A DNA stretch of 64,000 nt from JBCBGF01 sp039820585 (GCA_039820585.1 JBCBPV010000013.1:1-64000), one strand, 5' to 3'; shown: positions 17,937-27,146, counted from the first letter of the stretch. The notes: generated by a model from the sequence alone, not told the origin. Numbers and translations: made by a program.

Positions 17937-19010
17937 ATGGTGGCGGGCAAGACGGGCACGTTTGTCATCTCATGGTCGCAGACGGAACTGGACGGGCTGC
18001 GCGGGGCGCCGGCCTCGGCCATTGATGTGGGCGCAACCTGGCGTTGGTCGGGAGCGGCAGTGCGGATTGACGGGCCGGATGATGTGATGGCGCTGGGCAG
18101 TGCGGCGGGCACGGCCGAGCTGCGCAGGCGCGCGGCACGGGCGGCGCGGCGCATGTTCGGTGCGGCACTGCCCCCGGTGCGCCCGCAAGATGGCCATGGG
18201 TTCGAAGGCAGCGTCTTTGGCGACAGTTTCGCGGTCACCGACGGGCGCACAGCCTATCCGATCATCCTGGTCCATGTGCCGGAGGCCGCGCGGCCGCTTC
18301 TGGTCTTTGCGGGCATGCCGCCGCCACGCGACACCGATCTGTGGGTGTCCCAGGGGGTTGAGGGCGAGGCGCATCTCAACCGCATCTCTGACACTCCGAC
18401 CGGCGTGATCTGTTTCGCCAAGGGTACGGTGCTGCGCACGCCGGGCGGTGACCGGCGGGTCGAGGATTTGGCCGAGGGTGACGCCATCGACACCAAGGAT
18501 GGCGGGGCGCAGGATATCGTCTGGATTGGCGCGCGACGCATGACGGGGGCGCGGCTATACGCGATGCCAGAGCTTCGGCCCGTCCGCATCCGGTCGGGCG
18601 CGTTGGGCAATGATGATCCGCGGGGCGATCTGATCGTGTCACCGCGCCACCGTGTGCTTGTCGCTGGCCCGGTGGCGCAGGCGTTGTTCAACACCGACGA
18701 GGTGCTGGTGGCGGCGGAAGACCTGGTCAACGACCGCAGCGTGATCCGCGATCATGGGTTGAAGGCTGTGACCTATATCCATCTGCTGCTGCCGCGCCAC
18801 CACGTGGTCTGGGCCAATGGGGTCGAGACCGAAAGCTTTCATCCCGCCAGCACCGATCTGGCCACGGTCGATCCCGACCAGCGCCGCCGCCTGGCCGCGA
18901 TCATTCCGGGCATCGAGGCTGATCCGCACTGTTATGGGGCGACGGCGCGTCGTGAGCTGAACAAATCAGAGGCCGCCATCCTGTGCCACGAGGCGCCGGT
19001 GACGGCGTGA
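17937..19010 (+). CDS. Hint (hedgehog/intein) domain protein
   Basis: A 357-residue protein of a family common in Rhodobacterales. Residues 1-145 form an uncharacterised N-terminal region. From about 150, 'CFAKGTVLRTPGGDRRVEDLAEGD' begins a Hint fold, with SPRHRVLV (the intein block B-like His) and 'HHVVWANGVETESFHP'. In inteins the N-terminal Cys of this fold starts splicing. Here the C-terminal His-Asn is not evident, so autocleavage rather than splicing is the more likely activity, if any. No clear export signal. Single gene between nrdJ and rpsD. Confidence 0.88.
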   Translation: MVAGKTGTFVISWSQTELDGLRGAPASAIDVGATWRWSGAAVRIDGPDDVMALGSAAGTAELRRRAARAARRMFGAALPPVRPQDGHGFEGSVFGDSFAVTDGRTAYPIILVHVPEAARPLLVFAGMPPPRDTDLWVSQGVEGEAHLNRISDTPTGVICFAKGTVLRTPGGDRRVEDLAEGDAIDTKDGGAQDIVWIGARRMTGARLYAMPELRPVRIRSGALGNDDPRGDLIVSPRHRVLVAGPVAQALFNTDEVLVAAEDLVNDRSVIRDHGLKAVTYIHLLLPRHHVVWANGVETESFHPASTDLATVDPDQRRRLAAIIPGIEADPHCYGATARRELNKSEAAILCHEAPVTA

Positions 19011-19023
19011 TCCGTCTGGCCCG

Positions 19024-19051
19024 TTGACTCCCTCCCAAACCCGCGTATAAG
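19024..19051 (+). promoter_or_regulatory. rpsD promoter (sigma-70 type)
   Basis: TTGACT (19024-19029) and TATAAG (19046-19051) with a 16-base spacer lie 112 bases before the rpsD GTG, the clearest housekeeping promoter in the window together with that of groESL. Confidence 0.65.
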
Positions 19052-19057
19052 CGCCGC

Positions 19058-19162
19058 TTCATTGGTGTTGGTGGCCCCCGCAAGGGGATGCCTGTCGCCC
19101 GAAAGGGAGAGGACAACGCCCTTCATAGCCGCATCCCGTGGCGCATTAGAAGGAGATCAGCC
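19058..19162 (+). promoter_or_regulatory. Structured rpsD leader
   Basis: The roughly 105-base 5' leader holds two GNRA-capped hairpins: CCCC-GCAA-GGGG (19076-19087) and GTC.CCC-GAAA-GGG...GAC (19094-19114). S4 autoregulates through leader structures in gamma-proteobacteria and Firmicutes. An equivalent here is inference only. The leader ends with AAGGAG seven bases before GTG 19163. Confidence 0.4.
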
Positions 19163-19783
19163 GTGACCAAACGCACGTCTGCCAAGTACAAACTGGACCG
19201 CCGGATGGGCGAAAACATCTGGGGCCGCCCGAAATCCCCCGTCAACCGCCGCGAATACGGCCCCGGCCAGCATGGTCAGCGCCGCAAGGGCAAGATGTCG
19301 GATTTTGGAACGCAGCTGCGCGCCAAGCAAAAGCTGAAGGGCTATTACGGCGACCTGACCGAAAAGCAGTTCCGCCGCATCTTCTCGGAAGCCGAGCGGG
19401 TGAAGGGCGACACCGGTGAGAACCTGATTGGTTTGCTCGAACGTCGGCTCGACGCCGTCGTCTATCGCGCCAAGTTTGTGGCGACCATGTTCGCGGCCCG
19501 CCAGTTCGTGAACCATGGCCATGTCAAAGTGAACGGCAAGCGGGTCAATATCCCCAGCTACCGCGTCAAGGAAGGCGATGTGATCGAGGTTCGCGACCGG
19601 TCCAAGCAGCTGGCCGTCGTGTTGGAGGCCGCGCAATTGCCCGAACGTGATGTGCCCGACTACATTGAGGCCGATCATTCGAAGATGACCGCCACCTTCA
19701 CCCGGACACCCGCCCTGGGCGATGTGCCCTATCCGGTGATGATGGAGCCAAACCTCGTCATCGAGTACTACGCGCAGAACTGA
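19163..19783 (+). CDS. rpsD: 30S ribosomal protein S4
   Basis: Primary 16S rRNA-binding protein that starts small-subunit assembly. From GTG 19163 (AAGGAG seven bases upstream) the product is 206 residues, the usual bacterial length. Visible: 'SPVNRREYGPGQHGQRRKGKMSDFG', 'LLERRLDAVVYRAKF', and the S4 RNA-binding block 'ARQFVNHGHVKVNGKRVNIPSYRVKEGD' near residues 113-140. Monocistronic, with its own promoter and a strong terminator, as common in alphaproteobacteria. Confidence 0.97.
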   Translation: MTKRTSAKYKLDRRMGENIWGRPKSPVNRREYGPGQHGQRRKGKMSDFGTQLRAKQKLKGYYGDLTEKQFRRIFSEAERVKGDTGENLIGLLERRLDAVVYRAKFVATMFAARQFVNHGHVKVNGKRVNIPSYRVKEGDVIEVRDRSKQLAVVLEAAQLPERDVPDYIEADHSKMTATFTRTPALGDVPYPVMMEPNLVIEYYAQN

Positions 19784-19807
19784 TCTTCGCGACATCGACG
19801 ACCAAGG

Positions 19808-19839
19808 GGCCGCTCCGGGAGACCGCGAGCGGCCTTTTT
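19808..19839 (+). terminator. rpsD intrinsic terminator
   Basis: GGCCGCTC (19808-19815) pairs with GAGCGGCC (19827-19834) around an 11-base loop, followed by TTTTT (19835-19839). A textbook Rho-independent terminator. Confidence 0.9.
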
Positions 19840-19912
19840 CTTGCGCGGCGCCTTGGCACTGGCCTTGGCTGGGACGCAAAGGTAAAACCGCCCGACACGG
19901 AAGAGGCAGGAC

Positions 19913-21001
19913 ATGACCGACCAGATCACCCCGCAACCCGGGATCATGGAGATCGCGCTTTATCAGGGCGGGCAATCGGCGATTCCCGGGCGGTCGGATG
20001 TGCTGAAGCTGTCATCGAACGAGAACCCGCTGGGCCCGCCGCCCGCTGCGCAACAGGCGATTGCCGCCGCCGCGGCATCGGCGCATTTGTACCCATCGAC
20101 GGACCATGCAGAGCTGCGGGCGGCGATTGGCGGGGTCCACGGGCTGGACCCCGACCGGATCATCTGTGGGGTTGGGTCGGACGAGGTGTTGCAGTTCGTG
20201 ACCCAGGCCTTTGCCGGGCCGGGGGATGAGATCATTCATACTGAACACGGCTTTTCGCTGTACCCGGTGCTGATCCACATGGCGGGCGCGACGGCGGTGA
20301 CCGTGGCCGAGCGTGAACGCGTGGTCGATGTGGATGCGATCCTCGCCGCGATCACCAATCGCACTCGGGTGATCCTGGTGACGAACCCGGGAAATCCCAC
20401 GGGCACGATGTTGCCGGAGGGTGAGGTTGCGCGGCTGCTCGACAGTGTTCCCGAACGGATCGTGGTGGTGCTCGACGGGGCCTATACCGAGTATGCCGAT
20501 GGCTATGATGGCGGGGCCGCGATGGCGACCGAGCGGTCCAATGTGCTGATGACGCGTACGTTTTCCAAGGTCTATGGGCTGGGTGGCTTGCGCATTGGCT
20601 GGGGATACGGTGCGCGGTGGCTGATCGACGTGATGACGCGCATTCGCCAACCGTTCAACCTGTCGACGGTGCAGCTGAACGCGGGCAAGGCGGCGGTTCT
20701 GGATCGCGCCTGGGTAAACGACTGTGTGGCGCTGAACCGGGCGCAGCGGGCGCGGCTGGTGGGTGCGCTGGGCCAGTTGGGGATCGCCTGTGATGAGAGC
20801 CAGACCAATTTCGTGCTCGCCCGCTTTGCCGACGCGGTAGAGGCGGGGGCGGCGCATCGTGCGCTTCTGGATGACGGAATCATTGTGCGCAAGGTTGCGG
20901 GCTATGGCTTTCCCGAAGGTTTGCGGATCACGGTGGGCGATGCGGAACAGACCGGCCGGGTGATTGCAACACTGACCAACTGGCGCGAGGCGGCGGCGTG
21001 A
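19913..21001 (+). CDS. hisC: Histidinol-phosphate / aromatic aminotransferase
   Basis: Class I/II PLP aminotransferase, 362 residues. Visible: KLSSNENPLGPPP (32-44), VTNPGNPTGT (156-165), DGAYTEYAD, and the PLP lysine in RTFSKVYGLGGLRIGW (Lys 219). Its stop overlaps tyrC by four bases, so a role transaminating prephenate or hydroxyphenylpyruvate in tyrosine/phenylalanine synthesis, besides histidinol phosphate, is likely. Such dual-function HisC enzymes are known. Confidence 0.9.
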   Translation: MTDQITPQPGIMEIALYQGGQSAIPGRSDVLKLSSNENPLGPPPAAQQAIAAAAASAHLYPSTDHAELRAAIGGVHGLDPDRIICGVGSDEVLQFVTQAFAGPGDEIIHTEHGFSLYPVLIHMAGATAVTVAERERVVDVDAILAAITNRTRVILVTNPGNPTGTMLPEGEVARLLDSVPERIVVVLDGAYTEYADGYDGGAAMATERSNVLMTRTFSKVYGLGGLRIGWGYGARWLIDVMTRIRQPFNLSTVQLNAGKAAVLDRAWVNDCVALNRAQRARLVGALGQLGIACDESQTNFVLARFADAVEAGAAHRALLDDGIIVRKVAGYGFPEGLRITVGDAEQTGRVIATLTNWREAAA

Positions 21002-21918
21002 GCGTAATTTATGGCCGCGTGGCTCTGATCGGGCTGGGTCTGATCGCGTCGTCCATGGCCCACGCGATGCGGCGCGACGGGCTGGCCGGGGAAATCGTGG
21101 GCACCGCGCGCTCGGCCGAGACGCGCGGTGTGGCCGAAGAGATTGGGCTGTGTGATCGGATAGTGCGAACAGCCGCCGAGGCGGTTCAGGGCGCGGACCT
21201 GGTGGTTCTAGCGACGCCGGTGGGCGTGATGGGCGCGGTAGCGGCGGAGATCGGGCCGCACCTGGCGCCGGGGGCCACGGTAACCGATGTGGGATCGGTC
21301 AAGCGCGCCGTGATCGAAGCTGTGGCACCGCATATTCCGAAGGGTGTGCATTTCATCCCCGGTCACCCAGTGGCGGGCACCGAACACTCTGGCCCGCGTT
21401 CGGGTTTTGCCGAGTTGTTTGAGGGCAAGTGGTTCCTGATCCTGCCAGAAGAAGGAGAAGATCCGGTGGCCGTCGACCGCTTGACCCGGTTGTGGGAGGG
21501 CATGGGATCGAATGTCGATGTGATGGATGTGGACCGGCACGATCTGGTCCTGGCCGTGACCAGCCATGCGCCGCACCTGATCGCCTACACCATGGTTGGC
21601 GTCGCCGATGATCTGCGGCGGGTCACCGATCAGGAGGTGATCAAGTATTCCGCCGCGGGGTTCCGCGACTTTACGCGGATTGCGGCCAGTGATCCCACGA
21701 TGTGGCGGGATGTGTTTCTGACCAACAAGGATGCAACGCTTGAGATCTTGGGCCGCTTCACCGAAGAGCTGTTTGCCCTGCAACGGGCGATCCGCACGGG
21801 CGATGGCGACCACCTGCACGACTACTTCACCCGCACGCGCGCGATCCGGCGTGGGATCGTTGAGGCGGGGCAGGATACCGATGCGCCCGACTTTGGCCGG
21901 GTGGGCAAGCGCAAATGA
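20998..21918 (+). CDS. tyrC: Prephenate/arogenate (cyclohexadienyl) dehydrogenase
   Basis: NAD(P)-dependent dehydrogenase of tyrosine synthesis, 306 residues. N-terminal Rossmann motif IGLGLIASSMA (11-21), 'VVLATPVGVMG', 'TDVGSVKRAV', and the substrate block FIPGHPVAGTEHSGP near residues 118-132. GTG start inside the hisC end (GTGA overlap) indicates translational coupling; the extensin gene overlaps downstream. Together hisC-tyrC cover the last tyrosine steps. Confidence 0.93.
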   Translation: MSVIYGRVALIGLGLIASSMAHAMRRDGLAGEIVGTARSAETRGVAEEIGLCDRIVRTAAEAVQGADLVVLATPVGVMGAVAAEIGPHLAPGATVTDVGSVKRAVIEAVAPHIPKGVHFIPGHPVAGTEHSGPRSGFAELFEGKWFLILPEEGEDPVAVDRLTRLWEGMGSNVDVMDVDRHDLVLAVTSHAPHLIAYTMVGVADDLRRVTDQEVIKYSAAGFRDFTRIAASDPTMWRDVFLTNKDATLEILGRFTEELFALQRAIRTGDGDHLHDYFTRTRAIRRGIVEAGQDTDAPDFGRVGKRK

Positions 21919-22520
21919 TGCGGCCCTTGGCGATTGCGGGGGCGATTGCGCTGGTTGTGCTGTCGGGATGCGGCCGTGGCGACAGGGCGGATCGTGGGGG
22001 CCTGTGCGGTGTGCCGGGCCTGGTGGGCGAACGGGTGCCGGATGTGACGAGTTCCAACCCGTCCTGCGGGATCGACGATCCGGTGCAGGTGACGCGGGTG
22101 CGGGGGATCATGCTGAGTCAACCGGCGCTGATGACATGTCAGACGGCGCAGGCGCTGGATCGCTGGACAGTTGAAGGTGCTGAGCGGGCGGTTGGCAACC
22201 GCGGTGGTGGTATCGCTCGGTTTGAGGTGGCAGCGCATTACTCTTGCAGAACGCGCAACAGCCAGCGGGGCGCGCGGATCAGCGAACATGCGAAGGGCAA
22301 CGCGATTGATATCAGCGGGATCACTTTGGCCGATGGCACGCGGATCACCGTGTCGGAAGGGTGGAATGGTGCGCGGCGTGACGCGCGGGTCTTGCGTCAG
22401 ATGCACGCCGCGGCCTGTGGGCCGTTTGGGACAGTGCTGGGCCCGGAGTCAGACCGGTTTCACCAGAACCACCTTCACTTCGACGTGGCCCGGCATCGCG
22501 GGGGACCGTACTGCCGCTAA
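21915..22520 (+). CDS. Extensin-like C-terminal family lipoprotein
   Basis: The 201-residue product starts with a lipoprotein signal (ALVVLSGC, Cys 19). It continues with the extensin family domain: 'GRGGIARF-like' VGNRGGGIARFEVAAHYSCRTRN, HAKGNAIDISGI and HQNHLHFDVA. The conserved His/Asp residues resemble zinc peptidase-like (D,D-peptidase/M15) sites, suggesting cell-wall action, though enzymatic evidence for the family is thin. ATGA overlap with tyrC. Last gene of the unit. Confidence 0.88.
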   Translation: MMRPLAIAGAIALVVLSGCGRGDRADRGGLCGVPGLVGERVPDVTSSNPSCGIDDPVQVTRVRGIMLSQPALMTCQTAQALDRWTVEGAERAVGNRGGGIARFEVAAHYSCRTRNSQRGARISEHAKGNAIDISGITLADGTRITVSEGWNGARRDARVLRQMHAAACGPFGTVLGPESDRFHQNHLHFDVARHRGGPYCR

Positions 22521-22616
22521 AGCAATTCCCGCCATCTCGGAATCATCTTTCGCTGCTTCTCGCCTTCGGCTCGAACGCAAAAAACGATGCATGTTTCAAA
22601 GTAAGCCGGAAACGCC

Positions 22617-23618
22617 CTAACGGATGATGAGGTTGGGCGCCGGGCCGATGGGGATCGGGCCGAAGCTGACGAAACCGTTGCGCAAGGTGAGGGAGGCGTC
22701 GATCGTCTCGGGGTTGCCTGACATGCCTGCGAGGGACTCAAGCACGCTTTCCAATGCGCGGGCGAAGGCCTCTGGCACGACCCCGGCGTTCTGAAGCACG
22801 GCGAAGATTTCGCGCCAGTTGGTGGCCCGTACGGTGATCTCGCCTGACGGCACACCTGCTGCATCCACGGTCAATTGCCCTGCCGCCTCAAGCTGTGCCT
22901 CGCCCCAAAGCGCGCGCATGCGGGCCAGGTCGATGGTGCGGATCTGGGGACGGCGGTCTTCGATGGCGCGGCGGTCCCACGGGCGATCGAACCCCAAATC
23001 CGCGTCCACGGCCAGTTCCGTGATCGTATCAGGCAGAACGCCCGCCGGGTCCAACACCGCGCGCAGAGGTTGCGACGGGCGCACCTCTGTCGCGGCGAAG
23101 GTGATGCGTTGCAGCGTTTCATCATCGTCTGCGCGTTCGGTGCGCAAGCTGCCGTTCGTCAACGCCGCATCCCAGCCCGCGTTAGAGCGCAGGTTGATGC
23201 CCGCCAAAGTGATGTCGGCCCGGCGCAGCCGCAGAGACGGGCCAGGGTCCACAGCGGTAGAGGCGCGGAAGGTGGCGGAGCGCACAGTGATCCGCTCGCC
23301 GGGGGACGCGACGGTGAAGGCGGGAGGCACGACCACTTCGATATCGGTGGGGTCATGGGCGACAGCGCGAAACGCGATCTGCGGCAGGCGCCAGGCCAGC
23401 CCCGTCGCGGGATCGGCCAGGTCGAGATTGGTGGCCACCGTATCAAACCGCAAGGGATAGCCGGTGGTGTCGATCCGCGTCGCCTCGGCCACCCAACCTT
23501 CGGACCGGCGCGCCTCAAGCCAACTGGCAAAGCCACGCTCAAGCATGTAGGCCCAGCCCAGCCAGACGCCCGACAGCACAATCGCGGCCAAAACGGCGAT
23601 CCCAACGAGTTTTCGCAT
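22617..23618 (-). CDS. DUF2125 domain-containing protein
   Basis: A 333-residue protein with an N-terminal membrane anchor or signal (LVGIAVLAAIVLSGVWLGW, about residues 4-22) followed by 'SEGWVAEATRIDTTGYPLRFD', the typical DUF2125 start. The rest is beta-rich periplasmic sequence. Family function is unknown. ATG 23618 chosen because it puts the hydrophobic segment at the N-terminus; GGGGCGCC precedes it. Divergent from chaC. Confidence 0.88.
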   Translation of the reverse strand: MRKLVGIAVLAAIVLSGVWLGWAYMLERGFASWLEARRSEGWVAEATRIDTTGYPLRFDTVATNLDLADPATGLAWRLPQIAFRAVAHDPTDIEVVVPPAFTVASPGERITVRSATFRASTAVDPGPSLRLRRADITLAGINLRSNAGWDAALTNGSLRTERADDDETLQRITFAATEVRPSQPLRAVLDPAGVLPDTITELAVDADLGFDRPWDRRAIEDRRPQIRTIDLARMRALWGEAQLEAAGQLTVDAAGVPSGEITVRATNWREIFAVLQNAGVVPEAFARALESVLESLAGMSGNPETIDASLTLRNGFVSFGPIPIGPAPNLIIR

Positions 23619-23680
23619 GGCGCCCCTTTTCCCTTTGGCCGCGCTGATGTTTACAGGCGCGGACATTCAAGGACCAGAGC

Positions 23681-24226
23681 ATGGCAGACACGCCTTTGTG
23701 GATATTCGGCTATGGATCGCTGATGTGGGACCCGGGGTTTCCGCTTGATGAGCGGCAGATCGCCCGCCTGCGCGACTTTGGGCGCAGCTTTTGCATGCGC
23801 TCGATCCACCATCGCGGGACCGAAGCCGACCCTGGGCTGGTGCTGGCGCTTGATCCCCATCCCGGTGCGGCCTGCGAAGGGCTGGCGCTTCGTGTGCAAA
23901 CCGGGGCGGAAGAGGCGACACTAGCCTATCTGCGCGAGCGTGAGCTGATCTCGTCGGCCTACCTGGAGCAAGAGGTCACGGTGCGCCTCGAAGACGGGCG
24001 TCAGGTGCAAGCTGTCACGTACGTGGTCGATACCGATCACGTGCAGTACTGTGGCGGACTGGACCTTGAAACCCAGGCGGGGATCATCGCCCATGCGGTG
24101 GGTGGGCGCGGGCCGAACACCGAATATCTTTTCAACACGGTGGCGCATCTGGAAGACCTGGGCATCGCCGATGAAGAGCTGAGCTGGCTGGCCCGCCGGG
24201 TGCGGGCGATCACGGGCGAGGGGTGA
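23681..24226 (+). CDS. chaC: Gamma-glutamylcyclotransferase (ChaC-like)
   Basis: ChaC enzymes cleave glutathione to 5-oxoproline and Cys-Gly. The 181-residue product has the signature substrate loop IFGYGSLMWDPGF at residues 7-19, 'RGTEADPGLVLALD', and YLREREL with the catalytic Glu. The C-terminal 'GGRGPNTEYLFNTVAHLEDLGI' is conserved in bacterial ChaC. Cytoplasmic. Likely its own transcript, divergent from DUF2125. Confidence 0.92.
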   Translation: MADTPLWIFGYGSLMWDPGFPLDERQIARLRDFGRSFCMRSIHHRGTEADPGLVLALDPHPGAACEGLALRVQTGAEEATLAYLRERELISSAYLEQEVTVRLEDGRQVQAVTYVVDTDHVQYCGGLDLETQAGIIAHAVGGRGPNTEYLFNTVAHLEDLGIADEELSWLARRVRAITGEG

Positions 24227-24301
24227 CAAGATTTCGATGTTGGCAGCGCGGCCCACACAGCCTATCGTGGTTACAACTATAACTAGCGTCAGGACTTCCC
24301 C

Positions 24302-25501
24302 GTGATGGATCGACGGGACCGACTGGACCGCGAGTCCGAGCCGCAATTTGCACAACCGGTCCGTCAGATCGTTCTGATGGTGCTGGTCCTTGGGCTTGTG
24401 GGGGCAGGGGCCTATATCGCCTTTCCCCGCGTGGCGCCGGTGTTTCTGGCCAATCCATATCTGAACGGCTTCATCGGGTTTGTGTTTGTCATCGGGGTGT
24501 TCGCCTGTTTCTGGCAGGTGTTTCAACTGATCAGTTCGGTGATCTGGATCGAAGGCTTCGCGTTGGAAAGGCCAGGCCACCAGTTCACGCGGGCGCCGCG
24601 ACTGCTGGCGTCACTGGCGGCGTTGTTGCGCAGCCGTGGTGCGCGGATGCAAATCGGGTCTACCTCGGCCCGGTCGATCCTGGATTCCGTGGCCACCCGG
24701 ATCGACGAGGCGCGCGATATCACGCGCTATATCGTCAACCTTTTGATTTTCCTCGGCCTTCTGGGGACGTTCTATGGGCTGGCCACCACGGTTCCGGCGG
24801 TGGTCGACACGATCCGCAGCCTTGCGCCTTCGGATGGAGATGAGGCGGTGGATGTGTTCTCTCGCCTGATCAACGGGTTGGAGGCGCAGTTGGGCGGCAT
24901 GGGCGTGGCCTTTGCATCCTCTCTCATCGGGTTGGCCGGGTCTTTGGTTGTGGGTCTGTTGGAACTGTTTGCCAGCCACGGCCAGAACCGGTTCTACCGC
25001 GAGTTGGAAGACTGGCTGTCCACCATCACCCGCGTCGGTTTCTCGGCAGGCGATGGCGACGGCGATACGGGCGGAGATCTGGGCGCCGCATCGGCTGCGC
25101 TGGGGCATATGGCCCAGCAGATGGACGGTTTGAAGACGCTCTATGAAAGCGGGGACGCCGCCCGCCACGACATGGACGCGCGCATTGCAGCCCTGTTGCA
25201 ATCGGTCGAGGCGATGGCGCAGGGCGGTGAAGGCGGGCAGGACAAGTCGCTGGCCCGCATTGCCGCCGGGCAAGACCGGATGATCCAGCTGTTGGAGGCG
25301 CAGGCAGGCCAAGGCACCGCCGTGACCACCGCGGGCGAACCCGATACCGAGGCGCGGATGCGCCTGCGATCCATGGACGTGCAGCTGTTGCGCATTCTCG
25401 AAGAGCTGACGGCAGGCCGGCAAGAGATGCTGGGTGACCTGCGGACCGAGATCAACCAACTGACCCGGGCGGTAGAGGCGCTGGGCCGCGGGCGCGGATA
25501 G
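24302..25501 (+). CDS. MotA/TolQ/ExbB-like proton channel protein
   Basis: A 399-residue inner-membrane protein. Two N-terminal helices (about 23-42 and 58-82) and a C-terminal pair (about 145-165 and 200-225) have MotA/TolQ-type character ('LGLLGTFYGLATTVPAVVDTI', 'GGMGVAFASSLIGLAGSLVVG'). A long cytoplasmic tail follows. GTG 24302 and ATG 24305 are both possible starts (AGGA upstream). It is immediately followed by an OmpA/MotB-like gene, so the pair probably forms a proton-driven stator-like complex that acts on the peptidoglycan. Not flagellar by context. Confidence 0.85.
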   Translation: MMDRRDRLDRESEPQFAQPVRQIVLMVLVLGLVGAGAYIAFPRVAPVFLANPYLNGFIGFVFVIGVFACFWQVFQLISSVIWIEGFALERPGHQFTRAPRLLASLAALLRSRGARMQIGSTSARSILDSVATRIDEARDITRYIVNLLIFLGLLGTFYGLATTVPAVVDTIRSLAPSDGDEAVDVFSRLINGLEAQLGGMGVAFASSLIGLAGSLVVGLLELFASHGQNRFYRELEDWLSTITRVGFSAGDGDGDTGGDLGAASAALGHMAQQMDGLKTLYESGDAARHDMDARIAALLQSVEAMAQGGEGGQDKSLARIAAGQDRMIQLLEAQAGQGTAVTTAGEPDTEARMRLRSMDVQLLRILEELTAGRQEMLGDLRTEINQLTRAVEALGRGRG

Positions 25502-27145
25502 ATGGCTCTGACCCGCAGATCCGTGCAACGCATGTCGGGCTCGATCTGGCCGGGGTTTGTGGATGCGATGACGGCGCTGTTGCTGGTGCTGATGTTCGTC
25601 CTGACGATCTTCATGATCCTGCAATATGTACTGCAACAGACGATCACCGGCCAGGAAAGCGAGCTGGATGAACTGGCGGGTGAGGTGACATCGCTTGCCC
25701 GGGCGCTGGGGCTGGAACAACAGCGCGTGGCGAACCTTGAAGACGAGACGGCGTCTTTGACCGCCGATCTGGACACCGCGCGCAGCCAGGCTGAAACGCA
25801 GGCCACGCTGATCGCCACACTCACCAGCCAGATCGAAAGCCAAGAGGCGCAATTGGCCGAAAGCGCGGCCCGCATCACCTCGTTCGAGGCGCAGGTGGCG
25901 ACGCTTCTGGCCCAACGAGAGACGGCTTTGACCGAACGCGATGCGGCCCAGGCGACGGTGGCCGAGTTGGAGGATGCGCAGACCCGGTTGATCGGGGAAC
26001 AAGAGGCGTTGCAACTGGCGCTGGCCCAGGCCCGCGATGAGATCGACGCGCAAGCCGAAGAGGCCCGCCTGGCGGCCGCCCGGCGTGAGGCCTTGGAGGC
26101 CTTGACGGCGGATTTGCAAGCCGAGGCGGACGCGGCCCAGGTCGCCCTGTCCGAGGCTGAGGCCACGCGCCTTGTCGATGCCGCCGCGGCCGAGGCGTTG
26201 CGTGATCGGTTGGCCAATGCGGAGGCGGAACTGACGGCGATGACCCTGGCGTTGGAGGAAGAGCGGCAGAGGGCGGAAGAAACGCTGACCCTGCTCGCCG
26301 CGGCGCGGGCAGCCGAAGAGGCCGCCGTGGACGCCGCCGAGCGGGAACTGACCGAAGCGGAAGAGCGTGCCGCGCTCCTCGCGGTGGCGAATGAGGCGTT
26401 GGAGGCGGAAGAGGCGAAGTCGGCCGAAGGCCAGCGGCGCATCGCACTGCTCAATCAGCAGATCGCCGAGTTGCGCACACAGCTCAGCTCGCTTCAAGCG
26501 GTGATCGATGAGGGCAATGCCCGTGATCAGGAGGCATCGGTTCAGATCGAAGCGTTGGGCTCACAACTCAACACCGCGCTGGCGCGTGCTGCGGCGGAAC
26601 AGCGGCGGCGGGCCGAGCTGGAAGAGGCAGAGCGGATCCGGCTGGCCGAAGAGGCCGAAAGGCTGGCTGCCGAAGCGCAGGATCTGGAGCAATACCGCTC
26701 AGAGTTCTTTGGTGAGTTGCGTGCCGTGCTGGGCGACGTCTCGGGCATAGAGATCGTGGGCGACCGGTTCCTGTTTTCCTCAGAAGTGCTGTTTGAAAGT
26801 GCCTCGGCGGATCTGGCCCCGGCTGGGCGCAACCAGATCACCAGCGTGGCACAGATCCTGCTGAGCGTCGCAGATGAGATCCCCGATGGTCTGGACTGGA
26901 TTCTGCGGGTGGACGGACACACCGACAACATCCCCCTGCAGCCCGGCGCCGAGTTTGAAGACAACTGGGAGCTTAGCCAGGCCCGCGCTCTATCGGTGGT
27001 GCGCTACATGACCGAACAACTTGGCTTTCCGCCCAACCGTCTGCTCGCAGCGGGGTTTGGCGAATACCGTCCGGTGAACACAGACAACACGCCCGAGGCG
27101 CTCGCCCAGAACCGCCGGATCGAGTTGAAGCTGACCGAACGTTAG
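25502..27145 (+). CDS. OmpA/MotB-like protein with long coiled coil
   Basis: A 547-residue protein: one N-terminal transmembrane helix ('FVDAMTALLLVLMFVLTIFMIL', MotB-like), about 330 residues of Ala/Glu/Leu-rich coiled coil (45-375), then an OmpA-type peptidoglycan-binding domain (about 400-547: ILRVDGHTDNIPL, 'NWELSQARALSVVRYM', 'NRRIELKL'). It begins directly after the stop of the channel-like gene (no gap), so the two are co-translated. Likely spans the periplasm to bind the cell wall. Physiological role unknown. Confidence 0.87.
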   Translation: MALTRRSVQRMSGSIWPGFVDAMTALLLVLMFVLTIFMILQYVLQQTITGQESELDELAGEVTSLARALGLEQQRVANLEDETASLTADLDTARSQAETQATLIATLTSQIESQEAQLAESAARITSFEAQVATLLAQRETALTERDAAQATVAELEDAQTRLIGEQEALQLALAQARDEIDAQAEEARLAAARREALEALTADLQAEADAAQVALSEAEATRLVDAAAAEALRDRLANAEAELTAMTLALEEERQRAEETLTLLAAARAAEEAAVDAAERELTEAEERAALLAVANEALEAEEAKSAEGQRRIALLNQQIAELRTQLSSLQAVIDEGNARDQEASVQIEALGSQLNTALARAAAEQRRRAELEEAERIRLAEEAERLAAEAQDLEQYRSEFFGELRAVLGDVSGIEIVGDRFLFSSEVLFESASADLAPAGRNQITSVAQILLSVADEIPDGLDWILRVDGHTDNIPLQPGAEFEDNWELSQARALSVVRYMTEQLGFPPNRLLAAGFGEYRPVNTDNTPEALAQNRRIELKLTER

Positions 27146-27146
27146 G

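Noticed and set aside
17937..19010. Intein in a host gene
   Set aside because: The Hint fold is C-terminal, with no extein after it and no terminal His-Asn, so splicing is not supported.
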